Source of the DNA: Sclerotiophoma versabilis
Lineage: Eukaryota; Ascomycota; Dothideomycetes; Pleosporales; Didymellaceae
DNA length: 64,000 bases
Assembly (NCBI GenBank): GCA_012274445.1
Contig: JAAROD010000093.1
Span: forward strand, 310,001 to 374,000
Direction of reading: 5' to 3'
Shown: piece by piece, positions 35,511 to 45,986 of the stretch
Position numbering within the stretch: position 1 is the first letter of the stretch
How the letters are laid out: every line of letters starts with the position of its first letter
The notes under the pieces: generated by a model
Told to the model about the DNA's origin: nothing
Seen by the model: the letters and a program-made list of their open reading frames with translations, nothing else
The model's database searches: none
Program-made: the position numbers and the translations under genes

Positions 35511-35956
35511 ACACGACTAGAGTAAGCGTAGACCGCAGCGCATCTCAGGGCAGCAATGGGACTTGACTAGACAGAGCGTTGCGCGCGGCAGGTGTATTGC
35601 AATGGGAGCAGTGATGTATGCAAGTGTCTGTTGCTGGTCAGGATGGCGGAGTACGCATTAGACTCAATGGAAGAGGTTTGGCCTTTGGGACTCCTGTCTG
35701 CCCGCATCAAAGCATGTTGTTCGCAACAGCAGCGAGTCGTTCATCAGTCACGCCCAGCAACCTCTGAACATTCTCACAAACCCACGGTTCATTTCTAGGG
35801 TCGATTGACGAGATGAAGACAATTGGCCCAGGAGCAGCACGTTCACGACCAGGCTTCACTGTGTGCCATCCGACAAAAGATGGACATATGATGAGCTGGA
35901 ACTATGTCTGTCTATGTATTACCCGAACTTATAAATGACACGCGCTCTGATGCAAA

Positions 35957-37698
35957 CTACTTATCGACTGGCTGATAGTCGAGTTGGTGAAGTGTGATAG
36001 AGCGATCGTTGCACCTACGGATACATCTGCGCAGATCATCGCGCATTCTGGAGGTGGCAGAGACTGCAGATCGTCAGCAGGACGGCTGAAGAATGGAGAT
36101 ACCACTTGCCTAATACCAGCATACGATCGCGACACTTCATCGTACTTTTCAGGTCGCTGATGAGTGGATTCTCCATCGCTGCAACCGACTTTTCGTGAGG
36201 TAGAACTTCAGAGAAGTTCGGTTCACGTTCTTGCTGTAGAACCCGGTCCAGGTCTACAGGCCCTTGATGTACCTCACCTCGGCTTTTCTTCCTTCGCCAT
36301 ACCTCGCCCACGGCACCCGACATCACATACATCGAGATCCTGACAATCTGCCTCACCTCAGTGAGTCACGTCCCGGCATTGATTGGGGTACTTACGTTCT
36401 TCCCCTCTTCGCCGTCCTTCTCGAGGGTCTTATTGAACAGAGTCTGAAATGGGGCTGCCATCTCTGCGTCTTCATCAGTGGGTAGTTGACTGGTCAACAG
36501 CTTCTCTTACCTATGTTCTCCACCTGCCAAACAAGATGGACTCGGCGAGGGGAAGCCTCGTGTCCATGCATGAGCTGCTTCAAGTATGGTAGCTGTGCAG
36601 CTATGCCAAAGCCACTAGCAAACAGGAGAACGGTCTCGTAGTTACCCACCGGCATGCTTTTGCCATGCGGTCCACTGATCAACGCGCGATGTGGCGAAGC
36701 GGTGGCGGTGGTCAGGTTTTTGGTCAGCCCATTCCGAGGCTCTACGAGCAGCACTAGCTCTCTTTGTTTCTCGGGTGACCACGAAACGACCGTGAAAGGA
36801 TGGGTCTGCAAGAATGACAAAGGGCTTACACCAGGCAGCCAAAGATGTATGTACTGGCCGGCCTGAACTCGCAAAGGACGCGATAATTCTAGAACGATGA
36901 AGATGGCCGTGCCGGTCCTGGTGATCTTCGCTCGTGTGCCATGCCGATTGAGGGTCCGGTTGCGATACGCTATCGAAAGGCACTGTAGCGTGAATGTGCT
37001 AGCAAACAGCCCAGAGAAAACATAGATGTATATCCTAACAGAGAGAGGTGCCTTTGCCAGATGTCGCCAAACGGAGTAAGCAGAAAGCACAGCCATTGCC
37101 TGATGTGTACGAAGGAACAGCTCATACGATAGCCGGCGCAGTACGGGCAGGGAGGTAAGTACGAGAACACAGATGGCAAGGCAGCCCTGCAAGTGTCAAC
37201 ACGTCAACCCGCATTCAGATATGAGCCACTTACGGTAAGAGCCCATCTGTTCTCTGTTGCGCGGACAGGAAACGGCAGCCGCGTGATTGCAGGTACAAGA
37301 GTATGGAACCCTAGAAGCACAAATGCCATCCAACCTGTCAGCCGATGCAGATTTCGATACCTTACCAGCGAGACGCCCAGCGCATCTGCGAGAGCATCCA
37401 GATGAAGCCCAGCAAATAACAGTACCATGTTGATCAGTGCAAGACGGCCCGCTTGAAGTGCAGCGTCTTGCACATCTGCGCATCTAAAGACGACGGCAAA
37501 TATGTTTGCGGCAAGCAAGGATGTCTGAAAGAGCGTCTCAGCGGGAGCTTGCGAAGGAAGAAAGCGATTGCGGGGCAACAAGCGCGGATACAATAGATAG
37601 TGTGTCGCTGCTGAGCTGAAGTGAGATCGGACATTCCAGAGCGTCAGAGCAGCAAAGATGCTGCCTGCTGCGATGGCATAAGCTTGCACGACATCCAT
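35957..37698 (-). CDS. Ferric/cupric reductase transmembrane protein (FRE type), 515 residues
   Basis: Five exons: 37234-37698, 36511-37186, 36396-36463, 36125-36356 and 35957-36063 (introns 47, 47, 39 and 61 nt), all in phase. The N-terminal half is hydrophobic (AYAIAAGSIFAALTLWNV; ETLFQTSLLAANIFAVVF) and holds haem-ligand histidines in NLHRLTGWMAFVLLGFHTL and RTHQAMAVLSAYSVWRHL. The FAD-binding motif HPFTVVSW and NADPH-binding motifs SGPHGKS and LLFASGFGIAAQLPYLK follow, and the last exon ends in HQLDYQPVDK, the usual LdYQP terminus. These proteins sit in the plasma or vacuolar membrane and reduce Fe3+ or Cu2+ with cytosolic NADPH before uptake. The NADPH loop has GFGIA where most have GSGIG. 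The 39-nt intron and the last donor are the weakest points of the model. Confidence 0.8.
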
Positions 37699-37944
37699 GA
37701 CAACAAGGTAATACGTACTGGCAACAGGCCATGTCGTCGTTTGTATATTGAAGGAAAGTTGCTAAATTTAAGTTACAGTCTTGATAGATAGTGCAAGATC
37801 TAAAATTAGCATGACAAGCAGTCCCAGAAACGACACAGAAAGATAGGACGCAGAACAGGCCCCCGCAGAGCCACCAGCTTTGAGCCTTCCTATATCTGCG
37901 GATCGAGATGAGACTTTCCCACTAGGTTCATAGTGGCGGACAAT

Positions 37945-38449
37945 TTATCGCTGTTCGTGCTGCGACGCAACCGAAAACGACCAGTCATACCAGGTCTGCA
38001 GGTTCGTGGCGTCCGCAGAACAGTGAGTGCTAGTCTCCGTTAGATGACTGCACTGTGTAGAATATAATATAGTGGCTAATCTCACCACTTGCAGCTCCCT
38101 TGCGGATGCGACGGAGGTCGTCTGAGAGAGGAAATCGAGAATGTTCAAGGATCGCAACTCTGGATGGTCGACACCGATCGAGTCATTGTCTTTGCAGTAG
38201 CCTTGAAGTGATACCATGGTCAGAGAACTCAGTGCCCTGGCATCTTGGCTTATCCTGCCGGAGTTTGGTACACAGTCTTCTTGCGCCACTAATCTGTGGT
38301 TCAGCAAAGACACTGTTAAGTGAGAAGACACGTACATACCGATCTTTACGAACCCATGGGTATGCAGCAACACATCTAAATAAGTCAAAGAGCCGTGCGT
38401 CAACCCTTTGGCCTCCAGTTATGCCATGCCGTTGAGAATCTATAACCAT
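37945..38449 (-). CDS. Hypothetical protein, 152 residues
   Basis: Exons 38340-38449 and 37945-38293 joined by a 46-nt intron (GTATGT..CCACAG). ATG 38449 starts MVIDSQRHGITGGQRVDARL; after the intron comes LVAQEDCVPNSGRISQDARA and a tail ending TWYDWSFSVASQHEQR. Open frame continues upstream and includes a hydrophobic TVSTLLLLRSPSAPACA that would suit a signal peptide, but there is no ATG before it. A possible further intron in the tail (gtgagatt..ctgcag) would shorten it. It lies tail-side of the ferric reductase promoter. No family recognised. Confidence 0.45.
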
Positions 38450-38864
38450 CAGATTCGCAGACGGGCTATACGTGATGGTCGAAGCACAGGCTGGCGCAGA
38501 TGGCGAACGGAGCAATAGAAGAGTCGACACTGTGTGTGGTGTGGGAGATGTAGCGTACAACAAACGTCAACACGGGCAGAGAGCGAGTATATATACTGAT
38601 CGACCAGCTGCAGCCGCCTTGCATCAGGGATAGAGGTGGTAGTTTAGAGCATCAGCTTGTGGACCCTGTACTGTACTGTGCTGTAATGTGCTGTACACAG
38701 ATGGACAGCATCGCAGCATAGGACCCAGAATTGCGCAGCTGCCGCTGCAGTGCGAGAGGGCTGCCCCTGCGTGAGCCACGGTGGTGTGTTTTCGTATCGT
38801 CTAGCTTTCTGCGGCTGCCAGCGCGATTTTTACAACAGCATCGCGTCTGCCATCCGTGAGGTAG

Positions 38865-39270
38865 GCAACGAGCCCTGTTAGCTTGCTTGCCATCCGAGAC
38901 ACAGCACACGGTGAGATTGCTAGCGCGTCGACGCTGAGTGAACAACCGAGTCCCTCGACACATTCCGCTGGCGTGCAATGGCATATAGTGAGTAGCGTGC
39001 AACAATCTTCGCGTTCGGCCGCAAGCCGAGACAACTCGCCTATGCTTCTGTCATCGAGTGTTGACGGAGGACGTTCGCGGAGGATAGAGCTTCGAGCTGG
39101 GCATTGGCAGGCTCGTGTGCCGCAGCGCGCACGAGCTCATGGTCAAGTACCGACCAGAGGTCCGCTGCAGCCACATCAGCCCTACAGGAGGCGGAGACTG
39201 CGACGATGCGGCGACGTACGCGGAGAGGGTGAGGGACGACCTGGATGTGAAGTCGCGTCGCTCAAGTTAG
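38865..39270 (+). CDS. Candidate two-exon gene fragment, unknown product
   Basis: Open segment 38865-38987 (preceded by gaggtag, a possible acceptor) ends at a strong GTGAGT donor and joins in phase to 39088-39270 after gatag. Joined, it reads ATSPVSLLAIRDTAHGEIAS, then VQWHI + SFELGIGRLVCRSAHELMVK and YRPEVRCSHISPTGGGDC to TAG 39268-39270. The second exon has the look of conserved protein. No start codon or 5' exon was found, so this may be a remnant. Confidence 0.4.
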
Positions 39271-39334
39271 GTACCATAGGCTACCAATCACAGCATTTGA
39301 GCCATGGGAGACAGCACCAGACCTTCTTTGGCAG

Positions 39335-39485
39335 TGTAGCAGCTGTGAAACTTTTCTTCTCTTCTTTCTCGTATGAGACTTTCCGTGGTGACGTCTGTAA
39401 GTACAAAGCAAGACGACGCAGTGCGTGCAAGCCCTGAAAGGGCTCCAACTTTAGCCTACCACGCGCCTCAGCACTCAGCTCAGCG
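39335..39485. repeat. About 150-bp dispersed repeat, copy 1
   Basis: Nearly identical to 54975-55129 (same orientation; differences are a few substitutions and 3-base gaps). It contains a compact hairpin agccctgaaagggct (6-bp stem). It ends 185 bp from the left end of the 6.3-kb element and is followed at 39482-39528 by four 12-bp units of the gcgtggctccga type. Confidence 0.75.
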
Positions 39486-40326
39486 TGGCTCCTGGCGTGG
39501 CTCCGAGCGTGGCTCCGAGCGTGGCAGCAGCCTCGACGTGTTCAAATCCGGGATGGCCGCCGTTGTGCCGCGAGTCTGTGACCGATCACTTTTGCACTCT
39601 GCGCACTCGAGACTCGAGACCCGTCTCTTGGGTGTCACTCGCAAACTGGGACATCGCTATGGCTAGCTAATATCCCCCACTACGTAGCGAGAACCACTCT
39701 GTAACGAGATGACTACACATACTAATTATCCTACGTCTCTCCTGCGCATGTAGATGAAGATACAGCTAGTGCACTAGGTATATCTTGCTATTTCTGCACC
39801 TAATGCCGGTATCTGAATACAAAAATACTATGTCGTTGATAGCGCTGTTGATCGTTTCGTCATGACCTCCGGATTTGCTCTAACCATGTTACCCCTGTTC
39901 AACAACGACTATCGACAGAACTCTCAATTTCGGAGCCATATTATGCTAGCGCTGCTATAGGAGTATCAACAACCAAGATTTGAATTCGATTAGCGCTCAG
40001 GGTTGTATCTTCCGGGAGTTTCGCCGATCGGAAAGAGGGGTTCGCGATTTTCCAACTTAGCGTGCTCCTCTAGCGCTCCCCAATACGCATTAGTGGCCGT
40101 GTAACTTATTGTATCGAACTCTGGCACTCACACGTGCTCTGTGGCGCATTAGAATTTGTTTGTTCAGTTTGTCTGGTTTGGTCTCTTTGTCCAATCGTAA
40201 AGAGCAATGGGCCAAGTCTCTTGGTCTGTAAAGCATTGCACAGCCTCGCACTGGCACACGCTGGCACACGCTGAGCTGTGTCCCTCTCTCCTTCCGTACA
40301 AGTAGAACCGCAGCAAACTAATCACT

Positions 40327-42305
40327 ATGGATCCAGCTACTCGAGCATTGACCGAAGTACTTCCCGATGGCATACCTGACACCCTCGCGGCTCGAGCAGC
40401 ACATTTCAACGTGCCTCTCTCTACCCTCGGCCATCACAAACTCGACCGAGAATCGATGCAGGTCAAAGCCCAAAAACAGCGGTACCTCACCCCGTACGAA
40501 GCGAACGCAGTCGTCGAGTTCGTGCTACAACAGAAGGCCTTCGGAACACCTGTGCGGATGAAGCATATAGCTGCGATAGCGTTCAGTGCCACTCGCAATC
40601 GGCCCCCAGCGGACAGGTCACTCAAGCCGCCCGGCCCGAACTGGGCTAAGGCATTTGAGAAATACCGTCCAGAGATCGTAGCGAAGAAGAACAGACCGCA
40701 GGACTGGAGCCGGCTCAACATCTATGATAAGGTTAAGTATTGGTTTGAGGTGATTGGGCCGGTGCTATATGAGCCAGATATCCTTCCGGAGAACGTTTAC
40801 AACATGGACGAGACTGGCGTTATGCTAAGTATGCTTAATTCCGTGAAAGTCTTAGTTGGTAAGGACGATACACACGCTTATAGAGGTGCACGCGTTAAGC
40901 GTACCATGGTAACTGCTGTTGAATGTATTTCCGCGGACGGAAGGTGTCTAAACCCCATGATAATATGGCCTGCTAAGACCCATCGAGCTAACTGGACTAC
41001 GTATCCTACGCCTGGTTGGGTCTATGCGCTCTCTGATACTGGATTCACCGACTCTTATATTAGCTTGCAGTGGCTAAAGCTTGTATTCGATTCCCAAATT
41101 AAACAACGTGCTAACAATAAACCACGCATACTTATTTGGGATGGTTTCGAGTTTTGTTTTGAAAACAACATAATCCTTTGCCGTTTGGCCTCCCATACCT
41201 CCCACAAGACCCAGCCATGTGATGTCGGGGCCTTCGGGCCCTTGAAGACAGCCTATCGAGTTGAAACCTGAATAGGGAACAAGAGTGATGATTCTCTATC
41301 TATGCCTATGGCTCTATTATATAGCCCACTGGTGTTGTCACACCATCGTATGGGACTAAGACCACACCAGTGTTTGGCTATACATGTCACGTGATCTGGA
41401 TTCCAACTCATCGCGAACAAGTGGAAAGGATGGAGCTTGGTGGAGTAAACACAGTCGGCAAGCAGCACTTCACTTATCTGTATAGCCCAGCAAGGGAAAA
41501 GGCGTTTACGAAAAGAAACGTCCTTGGAGCCTGGAGAGGAAGCGCTTTATTCCCGTTCGATCCCGAAAGAGTTCTTGCGGAAATCCCTAAACCCCCGGCG
41601 AAGCTAACTATTTCAACCACTGATGAGCCGAGAGTGGATCTTTGTCCGGACTACGAAGCACTGCGTACACCTGTAACGCCAGTATCTGGAGAGGCTTTAG
41701 CGTCGCTACTTGACAGGATCAAACGGGTTCCTAATGATGAAGTGAGCAGCCAGCACAAGGAGAAGCTCCAACAGAAGGTGGCAAATGCCGCTCAGACGTA
41801 CCTTGCCAAAATTGCACTCCTTCACAATCGAAATCAGTTCTTAGCTACGATTAACAACGAAGGAAAAGCTCGCCGAGCAGCCGATCAAAAGGTACCAGGT
41901 ACAGCAAAAGTAGCGACCTATGAAGACCTCGAGAAGAAGCGAGCGGAACGCGCTGTGACGGACGCCAAGGAGGCAGAGAAAAAGGCCAAAAAGGCTGCTA
42001 AAGAAGCCAGAATTGTCGCAAGTGCGGTACCAGAGGCAGAAGGTGCTGCTGTGGGCATGAAGAAACGCGGTCGGAAACGAAAGAGCGCTGCGTCGGAGGC
42101 AGATGCGGTTGCGCCAAAGGCCAAGATGGCGCGCATAAGCCAAGTACAGGTCGCTGAAGGTAGGCAAGATCTAGGTGCTCCAAAGCCATCAGCAAATACC
42201 GCGAGTAGAGGCAAAGGGCTAAAGCCATTGTCATCGACTGCGACACAAGTGGAGGATGGGGCTGCACTGGAATCTTGGAGAGCCCCAGTGGCGCGAATGT
42301 GGTAA
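40327..42305 (+). pseudogene. Pogo-type transposase of the 6.3-kb element, broken
   Basis: ATG 40327 gives an HTH_Psq-like start (LAARAAHFNVPLSTLGHHKL), a CENP-B-like part (YLTPYEANAVVEFVLQQKAF), and DDE_1 with YNMDETGVMLS, ILIWDGF and SHKTQPCDVGAFGPLK. Two lesions are visible. After ILIWDGF the text jumps straight to EFCFENN, so the usual GTHET-like segment after the second Asp (about ten residues) is missing in frame. At 41258 a 152-bp insertion breaks the frame, which resumes exactly at 41413 as EQVERMELGG and runs to TAA/TAG 42305 through a Lys/Ala-rich tail with a KKRGRKRK nuclear signal. Unlike the other copies there is no nonsense codon outside the insertion, so it died by indels rather than by point mutation. 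Confidence 0.8.
41258..41409. mobile_element. 152-bp MITE-like insertion in the transposase
   Basis: Precisely removing 41258-41409 plus one copy of the flanking atc restores the frame from GPLKTAYR into EQVERM. The insert is flanked by atc (41255-41257, 41410-41412), begins gagttgaaacc and ends with the inverted form ggattccaactc, and has an internal inverted pair (tatagccc..actggtgt against acaccagtgtttggctata). These features fit a short non-autonomous inverted-repeat element. Confidence 0.65.
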
Positions 42306-42631
42306 CGGAGGATAAGGAATGTAATGAAATCGCGCGACGAGAAGCAGGAATAATTCGAGTCTGGTTTTGATGTCCTCCGCTGTTCCTCTCGTAATCACCG
42401 CGCCTGCCATCGTGCTTACTGTCATTCTTTGTGAACTCGGGTGATTCTGCGATAACTTGTGTGGCTCAACACTTTAGCCACACTTGTGTCATTGGCTCCT
42501 TGGCCACGTGCCGTTGTTGCTGAGTCAACCAAAACGCCCAGGTCTTAGGAGCTCTGTCAATCTGGAGCGCAACAACCATCAACCCACTTCACGATGCAGC
42601 GCAGCATACATCTATGTAAAAATCGCGCGTA

Positions 42632-43821
42632 ATGCAGGAACAACGCGTCACGCCACCCTCCAGTTTTACACAACCGCCTTTGACGCCTCCGCCGACCGAC
42701 AAGAAGCATTTCACGGAGGCGCTTCGCGTTATCGCGCATTTCAGACTTATCCAAGCGGGAAGGGACACTGGCGGAGGGCCGTTGAAGGTATTTCAGCTCG
42801 TCCAAGGAGAGTACGAGCACATACAGAGGACGCTCCGGCAAGACGATGTGCTGTGGGGATTCGTGGACGACAAGATACGGTTCGTAGAACTTGGAGACGG
42901 CAAAGACTATAGCTGACAGAATTTATTGCTAGGTATGACTACGACGCACATCGATGCAGACTGTTCATTCGCATGCCTACCCCAATACACGAACGCTTCA
43001 TCGACCAAGTCGAGGATGATATTCGGAGGCAGCTGAGAAAGATACAGAACGGATCAGGAAAGACAGCTGAATTTGCGCAGAAAGTATATTCAGCCCGATC
43101 AACTGAGATCCACTACGACGCCAGGTCTAGCAAATCGAAGAACGAGCCAGACGCGTCATTTCAGCATGAAGATGCAGAATTTCCGGGCGTCATTGTCGAA
43201 GTCGCATACTCGCAGAACAAGTCGCACTTACGCCGGTTAGCCGAGGACTATATTTTAGATTCAGATACCAACGTACGAGTAGTCGTCGGTCTATACATTG
43301 AGTATAGTCACAAGAAGTCGCGCAAAGCAACGTTATCAGTCTGGCGACCCGAATTAGTCACTACTGATGACGGACTTGAATTGCGAGCGGTAGAAGAGGT
43401 TGCAGACAAGGTAGATCTAACCTCCTCAACGACTTTTGCAACTTTCTGACGTTCCTAACAGGCTTTCCGTGATGACGAAGGAAACGCCGTAGACCATCCA
43501 GGTCTACAGCTCCGCCTCAGCGAATTCACCTACGAAGGACTTGCCCAGAAGGAAATGGGTGAGGAGGACACTTTCATCCACATTCCTGGATCAAGACTCT
43601 GCGAATACCTTAGTGCGGCAGATAACAAAGAAGAGCAAGCACTGGGCAAGCATGTGCTTGCCAAGGAGGTTAAGAAGCGGAAGCGTTCAGAAACACCTCC
43701 TGAAGAGATAAGGGCAGATGACGAAGTAAGATACGCTGAGCAAGAGGAAAGAGCAGCGAAGCGCGCAGATCACGATATTGATTACGAGGAGAAATCGTCA
43801 ACCAAGAGCCTCTCAGACTAG
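42632..43821 (+). CDS. Uma2-like PD-(D/E)XK-fold protein, 361 residues (cargo of the 6.3-kb element)
   Basis: Three exons: 42632-42879, 42933-43410 and 43462-43821, with 53- and 51-nt introns. Joined, the first junction reads DDKIRYDYDAHRCRLFIRMP and the second EEVADKAFRDDEGN. The core (RMPTPIHERFIDQVEDDIR, then EPDASFQHEDAEFPGVIVEV at residues 154-173) carries the PD and E of a PD-(D/E)XK nuclease core; the usual Lys position is AYSQ, as in Uma2-type proteins. The remaining part is LAEDYILDSDTNVRVVVGL and a charged C-terminus with KKRKRSE, a likely nuclear signal. This family is multicopy in many fungal genomes and its biochemical role is not established. The gene is intact, with no stop codons, in contrast to the transposase next to it. 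Confidence 0.75.
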
Positions 43822-43932
43822 ATTAATTTATTCTGTCAAGCAAACGCCTTCGCGATTCTCTTGTCGTGTTGTAACGCGCCATCTTGCTGCACAAACTGAA
43901 GGCTTGTCCCAGCCGCGTCAGCAAGACCGAGG

Positions 43933-44460
43933 CTACGTTGTCTGCCTTCCTTGCGTTTCTCGGGGTCGTGACGCCCTATGCATTTCCATTTCCCTGACCG
44001 TGCCTCTGCCTTTAATCATCTGCCCAGTGTCATCTCTGAAATTGTAGTCCCATATGTGCTCGTCTGGATCCTCTCGAGAGCGGAAATCTGGGGCTGCCCG
44101 AGGTGGTAGATCAGGATCGGTAGTATACCGCCACTCTTTCTCGATTGCACGGCGCGCGGCTGGCGTCAATGCTGTCGTCCTGTGTGAATCTTCCTCTACT
44201 AGATGAAAGAGGAAGTTGCTTCGAATGCCCTAGGTCTTGCCGTAGTCGGGACATAAAGTCAGCTTACATGGATGAGCCTATACGTTTCTGGAAGGGAGGG
44301 TGGCATCAGCATCGTCAAACTCATCATTGAGTTCGGAAGGAACAGAAGGGTCGGAGGGTGAGGTGATTATGCCGTGTTCGCTCGCGTGTACTATATGGCG
44401 GTGGGGACGATAGTCAAGACGGAGTGACTTTCGACGGGGGAACTTCGGAGACTGTCCAAT
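43933..44460 (-). CDS. Unknown cargo protein, at least two exons
   Basis: Exons 44284-44460 and 43933-44229 join in phase over a 54-nt intron (GTATAG..GACCTAG). The upstream exon, opened by an acceptor-like cctag, reads IGQSPKFPRRKSLRLDYRPH and later ELNDEFDDADATLPSRN; the downstream exon reads GIRSNFLFHLVEEDSHRTTA, LTPAARRAIEKEWRYTTDPD and ends RPRETQGRQTT. Highly charged, no membrane segment, no domain I recognise. The 5' exon is missing from the model: ATG 44556 is in the same frame but two stop codons (TAG) intervene before 44460. It is divergent from the RNase H gene, with about 140 bp between them. Confidence 0.5.
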
Positions 44461-44597
44461 CTAGGATAGCTTCTAGTCACATGCTAGGCTCGAGAGATCT
44501 GCCGAACGCCGGCGCCTAATCTTGGTGGAGCCCCGCTCTAACCCATGACTCAACATCTGGACTATAACTCAGTTTTGATCTAGATATCCTCACTAAG

Positions 44598-45392
44598 ATG
44601 GATGACCGCGAGAATATCATCCACAAGAGAAAGCTTACGCTCTGCGATGCAACCACAGGTTGGTCTGTACCAAAACTCCTCCAAGAATGTCCTGAGTGCA
44701 ACGACTTCCTGTTGTATTGCTGCTCATGCAACAATGAACTTCTTGACCTTCCCCGAAACCATCGACCGACTAAACCTTGCCATCACTTTCGCATTATCTT
44801 CACCGATGGGGCGTGTACAAACAACGGACGACCTGCAGCAAAATCAGGAGTTGGTGTAGCATACGGCAACGATGAAGGCAGCCAACTGTCCAAACCCATC
44901 ACGGACATGGTGGACATCTTCCCACTACGCTCAAACCAGCGAGCGGAACTCTGGGCGGCAAAGATAGGTGTGGAGTTTCTCAGTGAGGCCTACACCAAGC
45001 ATCCCAAGGACGAAGCTGAAGCTTGGATTGTTGCGACCGATTCCGAGTATGTTGTTAAGGGGATGACAGAATGGTTACCAAAATGGAGGGTATATCCTGA
45101 CAGTTTTACAATGCTTCTGAAAACACTTCTAACCGAGTTCATAGAGCAACGACTGGCGTACGTCCAACGGTACTAAACCAGCAAATCTGGATCTGTTCCT
45201 CGCTCTCGATGGCATGGTGACGAAGCACGAGGCGAATAATTTGACGGTTAGTTGCCACACAAACGTACGTTGATTGCATACAAGACTAAGATCACGTAGA
45301 TTGGGTTCTGGCATATACCAAGGGAGCACAACAAACTTGCCGATCGTCTTGCGAAAGCGGCTGCTGTCCACGGCGATGAGGCTGGAATATAG
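44598..45392 (+). CDS. RNase H type 1 protein with N-terminal Cys4 motif, 228 residues (cargo of the 6.3-kb element)
   Basis: Three exons: 44598-45089, 45145-45246 and 45300-45392 (introns 55 and 53 nt), each a whole number of codons. The catalytic carboxylates are all present: Asp70 (IIFTDGAC), Glu117 (NQRAELWAA), Asp148 (VATDSEYVVKG) and Asp213 (NKLADRLAK), so it should cleave the RNA strand of RNA-DNA hybrids. EWLPKWRSNDWRTSNGTKP and FWHIPREHNK are typical of the fungal stand-alone family. Before the domain lies CPEC..CCSC (Cys31, 34, 41, 44), spaced like a zinc ribbon. RNase H inside retroelements is fused to reverse transcriptase; none is present here. Intact despite its position in a transposon. 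Confidence 0.8.
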
Positions 45393-45986
45393 GCGCAAGG
45401 TGTGATGCATCAGTCCAAGGCGCACGCGGGGGAACTTTGGACGACAATGTCACATGCCTATTATCTGTCTATGCTTACAAAGCTATCAGCCACACCTTAG
45501 CTGATTTCTCAATGTGGCTTATAGTACGGGTGATTTATTATGTAAGACGTGCTAACGTGTTAAGGATGACCCCGCTCAGATCGCTTCGCTAGAAAGTACC
45601 GACCAGGGGTGGCGGCATTGCATGAATTACCCTTGCATTGCCGCCACAGGGCTGAGGATGGCCTATCAGCGTGTTACCGCGGTTGGAGAGCTATGTGCTA
45701 CTGTATTATGATTGTGTTGAGTCGTCCGGGCTTTGTGGTAGGTCTGTAGTAGAGAAGTCCTGCTACGTCGCGAAATGAGGCGCTTCGCAAATGAGGCGCG
45801 AAAGCGACGACGACCCGGTAATTTTCTAGTAGTAAGCGGTTAGGCGATAGAGGACAGGCCTTTCCACATAATCCAAGCGACGCAGTACGATTATTAAGAC
45901 GTAGCGAGGGTTTTTATTGCTTTGAACTCTAAATACCTATGATTTTTCTCGCTACGGAGTGGTTCTCGCTACGTAGTGGGGGATAT
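45393..45986. other. Right subterminal region of the 6.3-kb element
   Basis: No gene. Holds a 16-bp-arm hairpin at 45609-45647 (gtggcggca.tgca.g and its inverse, two mismatches, 7-base loop) and repeated gtagcgag words, including gacgtagcgaggg at 45899, that echo the terminal repeat and may be extra transposase-binding sites. Confidence 0.5.

Larger units (their letters stand above)
39670..45986 (+). mobile_element. 6.3-kb pogo-type element with cargo genes
   Basis: Ends at 39670 and 45986 are inverted repeats: 30 identical bases (beginning atatcccccactacgtagcg) and 38 of 40 overall, with the two differences being C/T and A/G. TA flanks both ends (39668-39669, 45987-45988). The subterminal DNA repeats the word gtagcgag. 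Inside are a pogo transposase frame (40327-42305), a Uma2-like gene (42632-43821), an unknown minus-strand gene (43933-44460) and an RNase H gene (44598-45392). I found no nested inverted-repeat pair around the transposase alone, and TA duplication is what a pogo transposase makes, so the outer ends are most likely its own. Ordinary members are about 2 kb with one gene. A composite formed by later insertion is the alternative. Confidence 0.75.

Noticed and set aside
41258..41409. Reading the interruption in the transposase as a spliced intron
   Set aside because: No GT..AG pair in the right phase restores the protein, whereas removing 152 bp plus a 3-bp duplication does so exactly.
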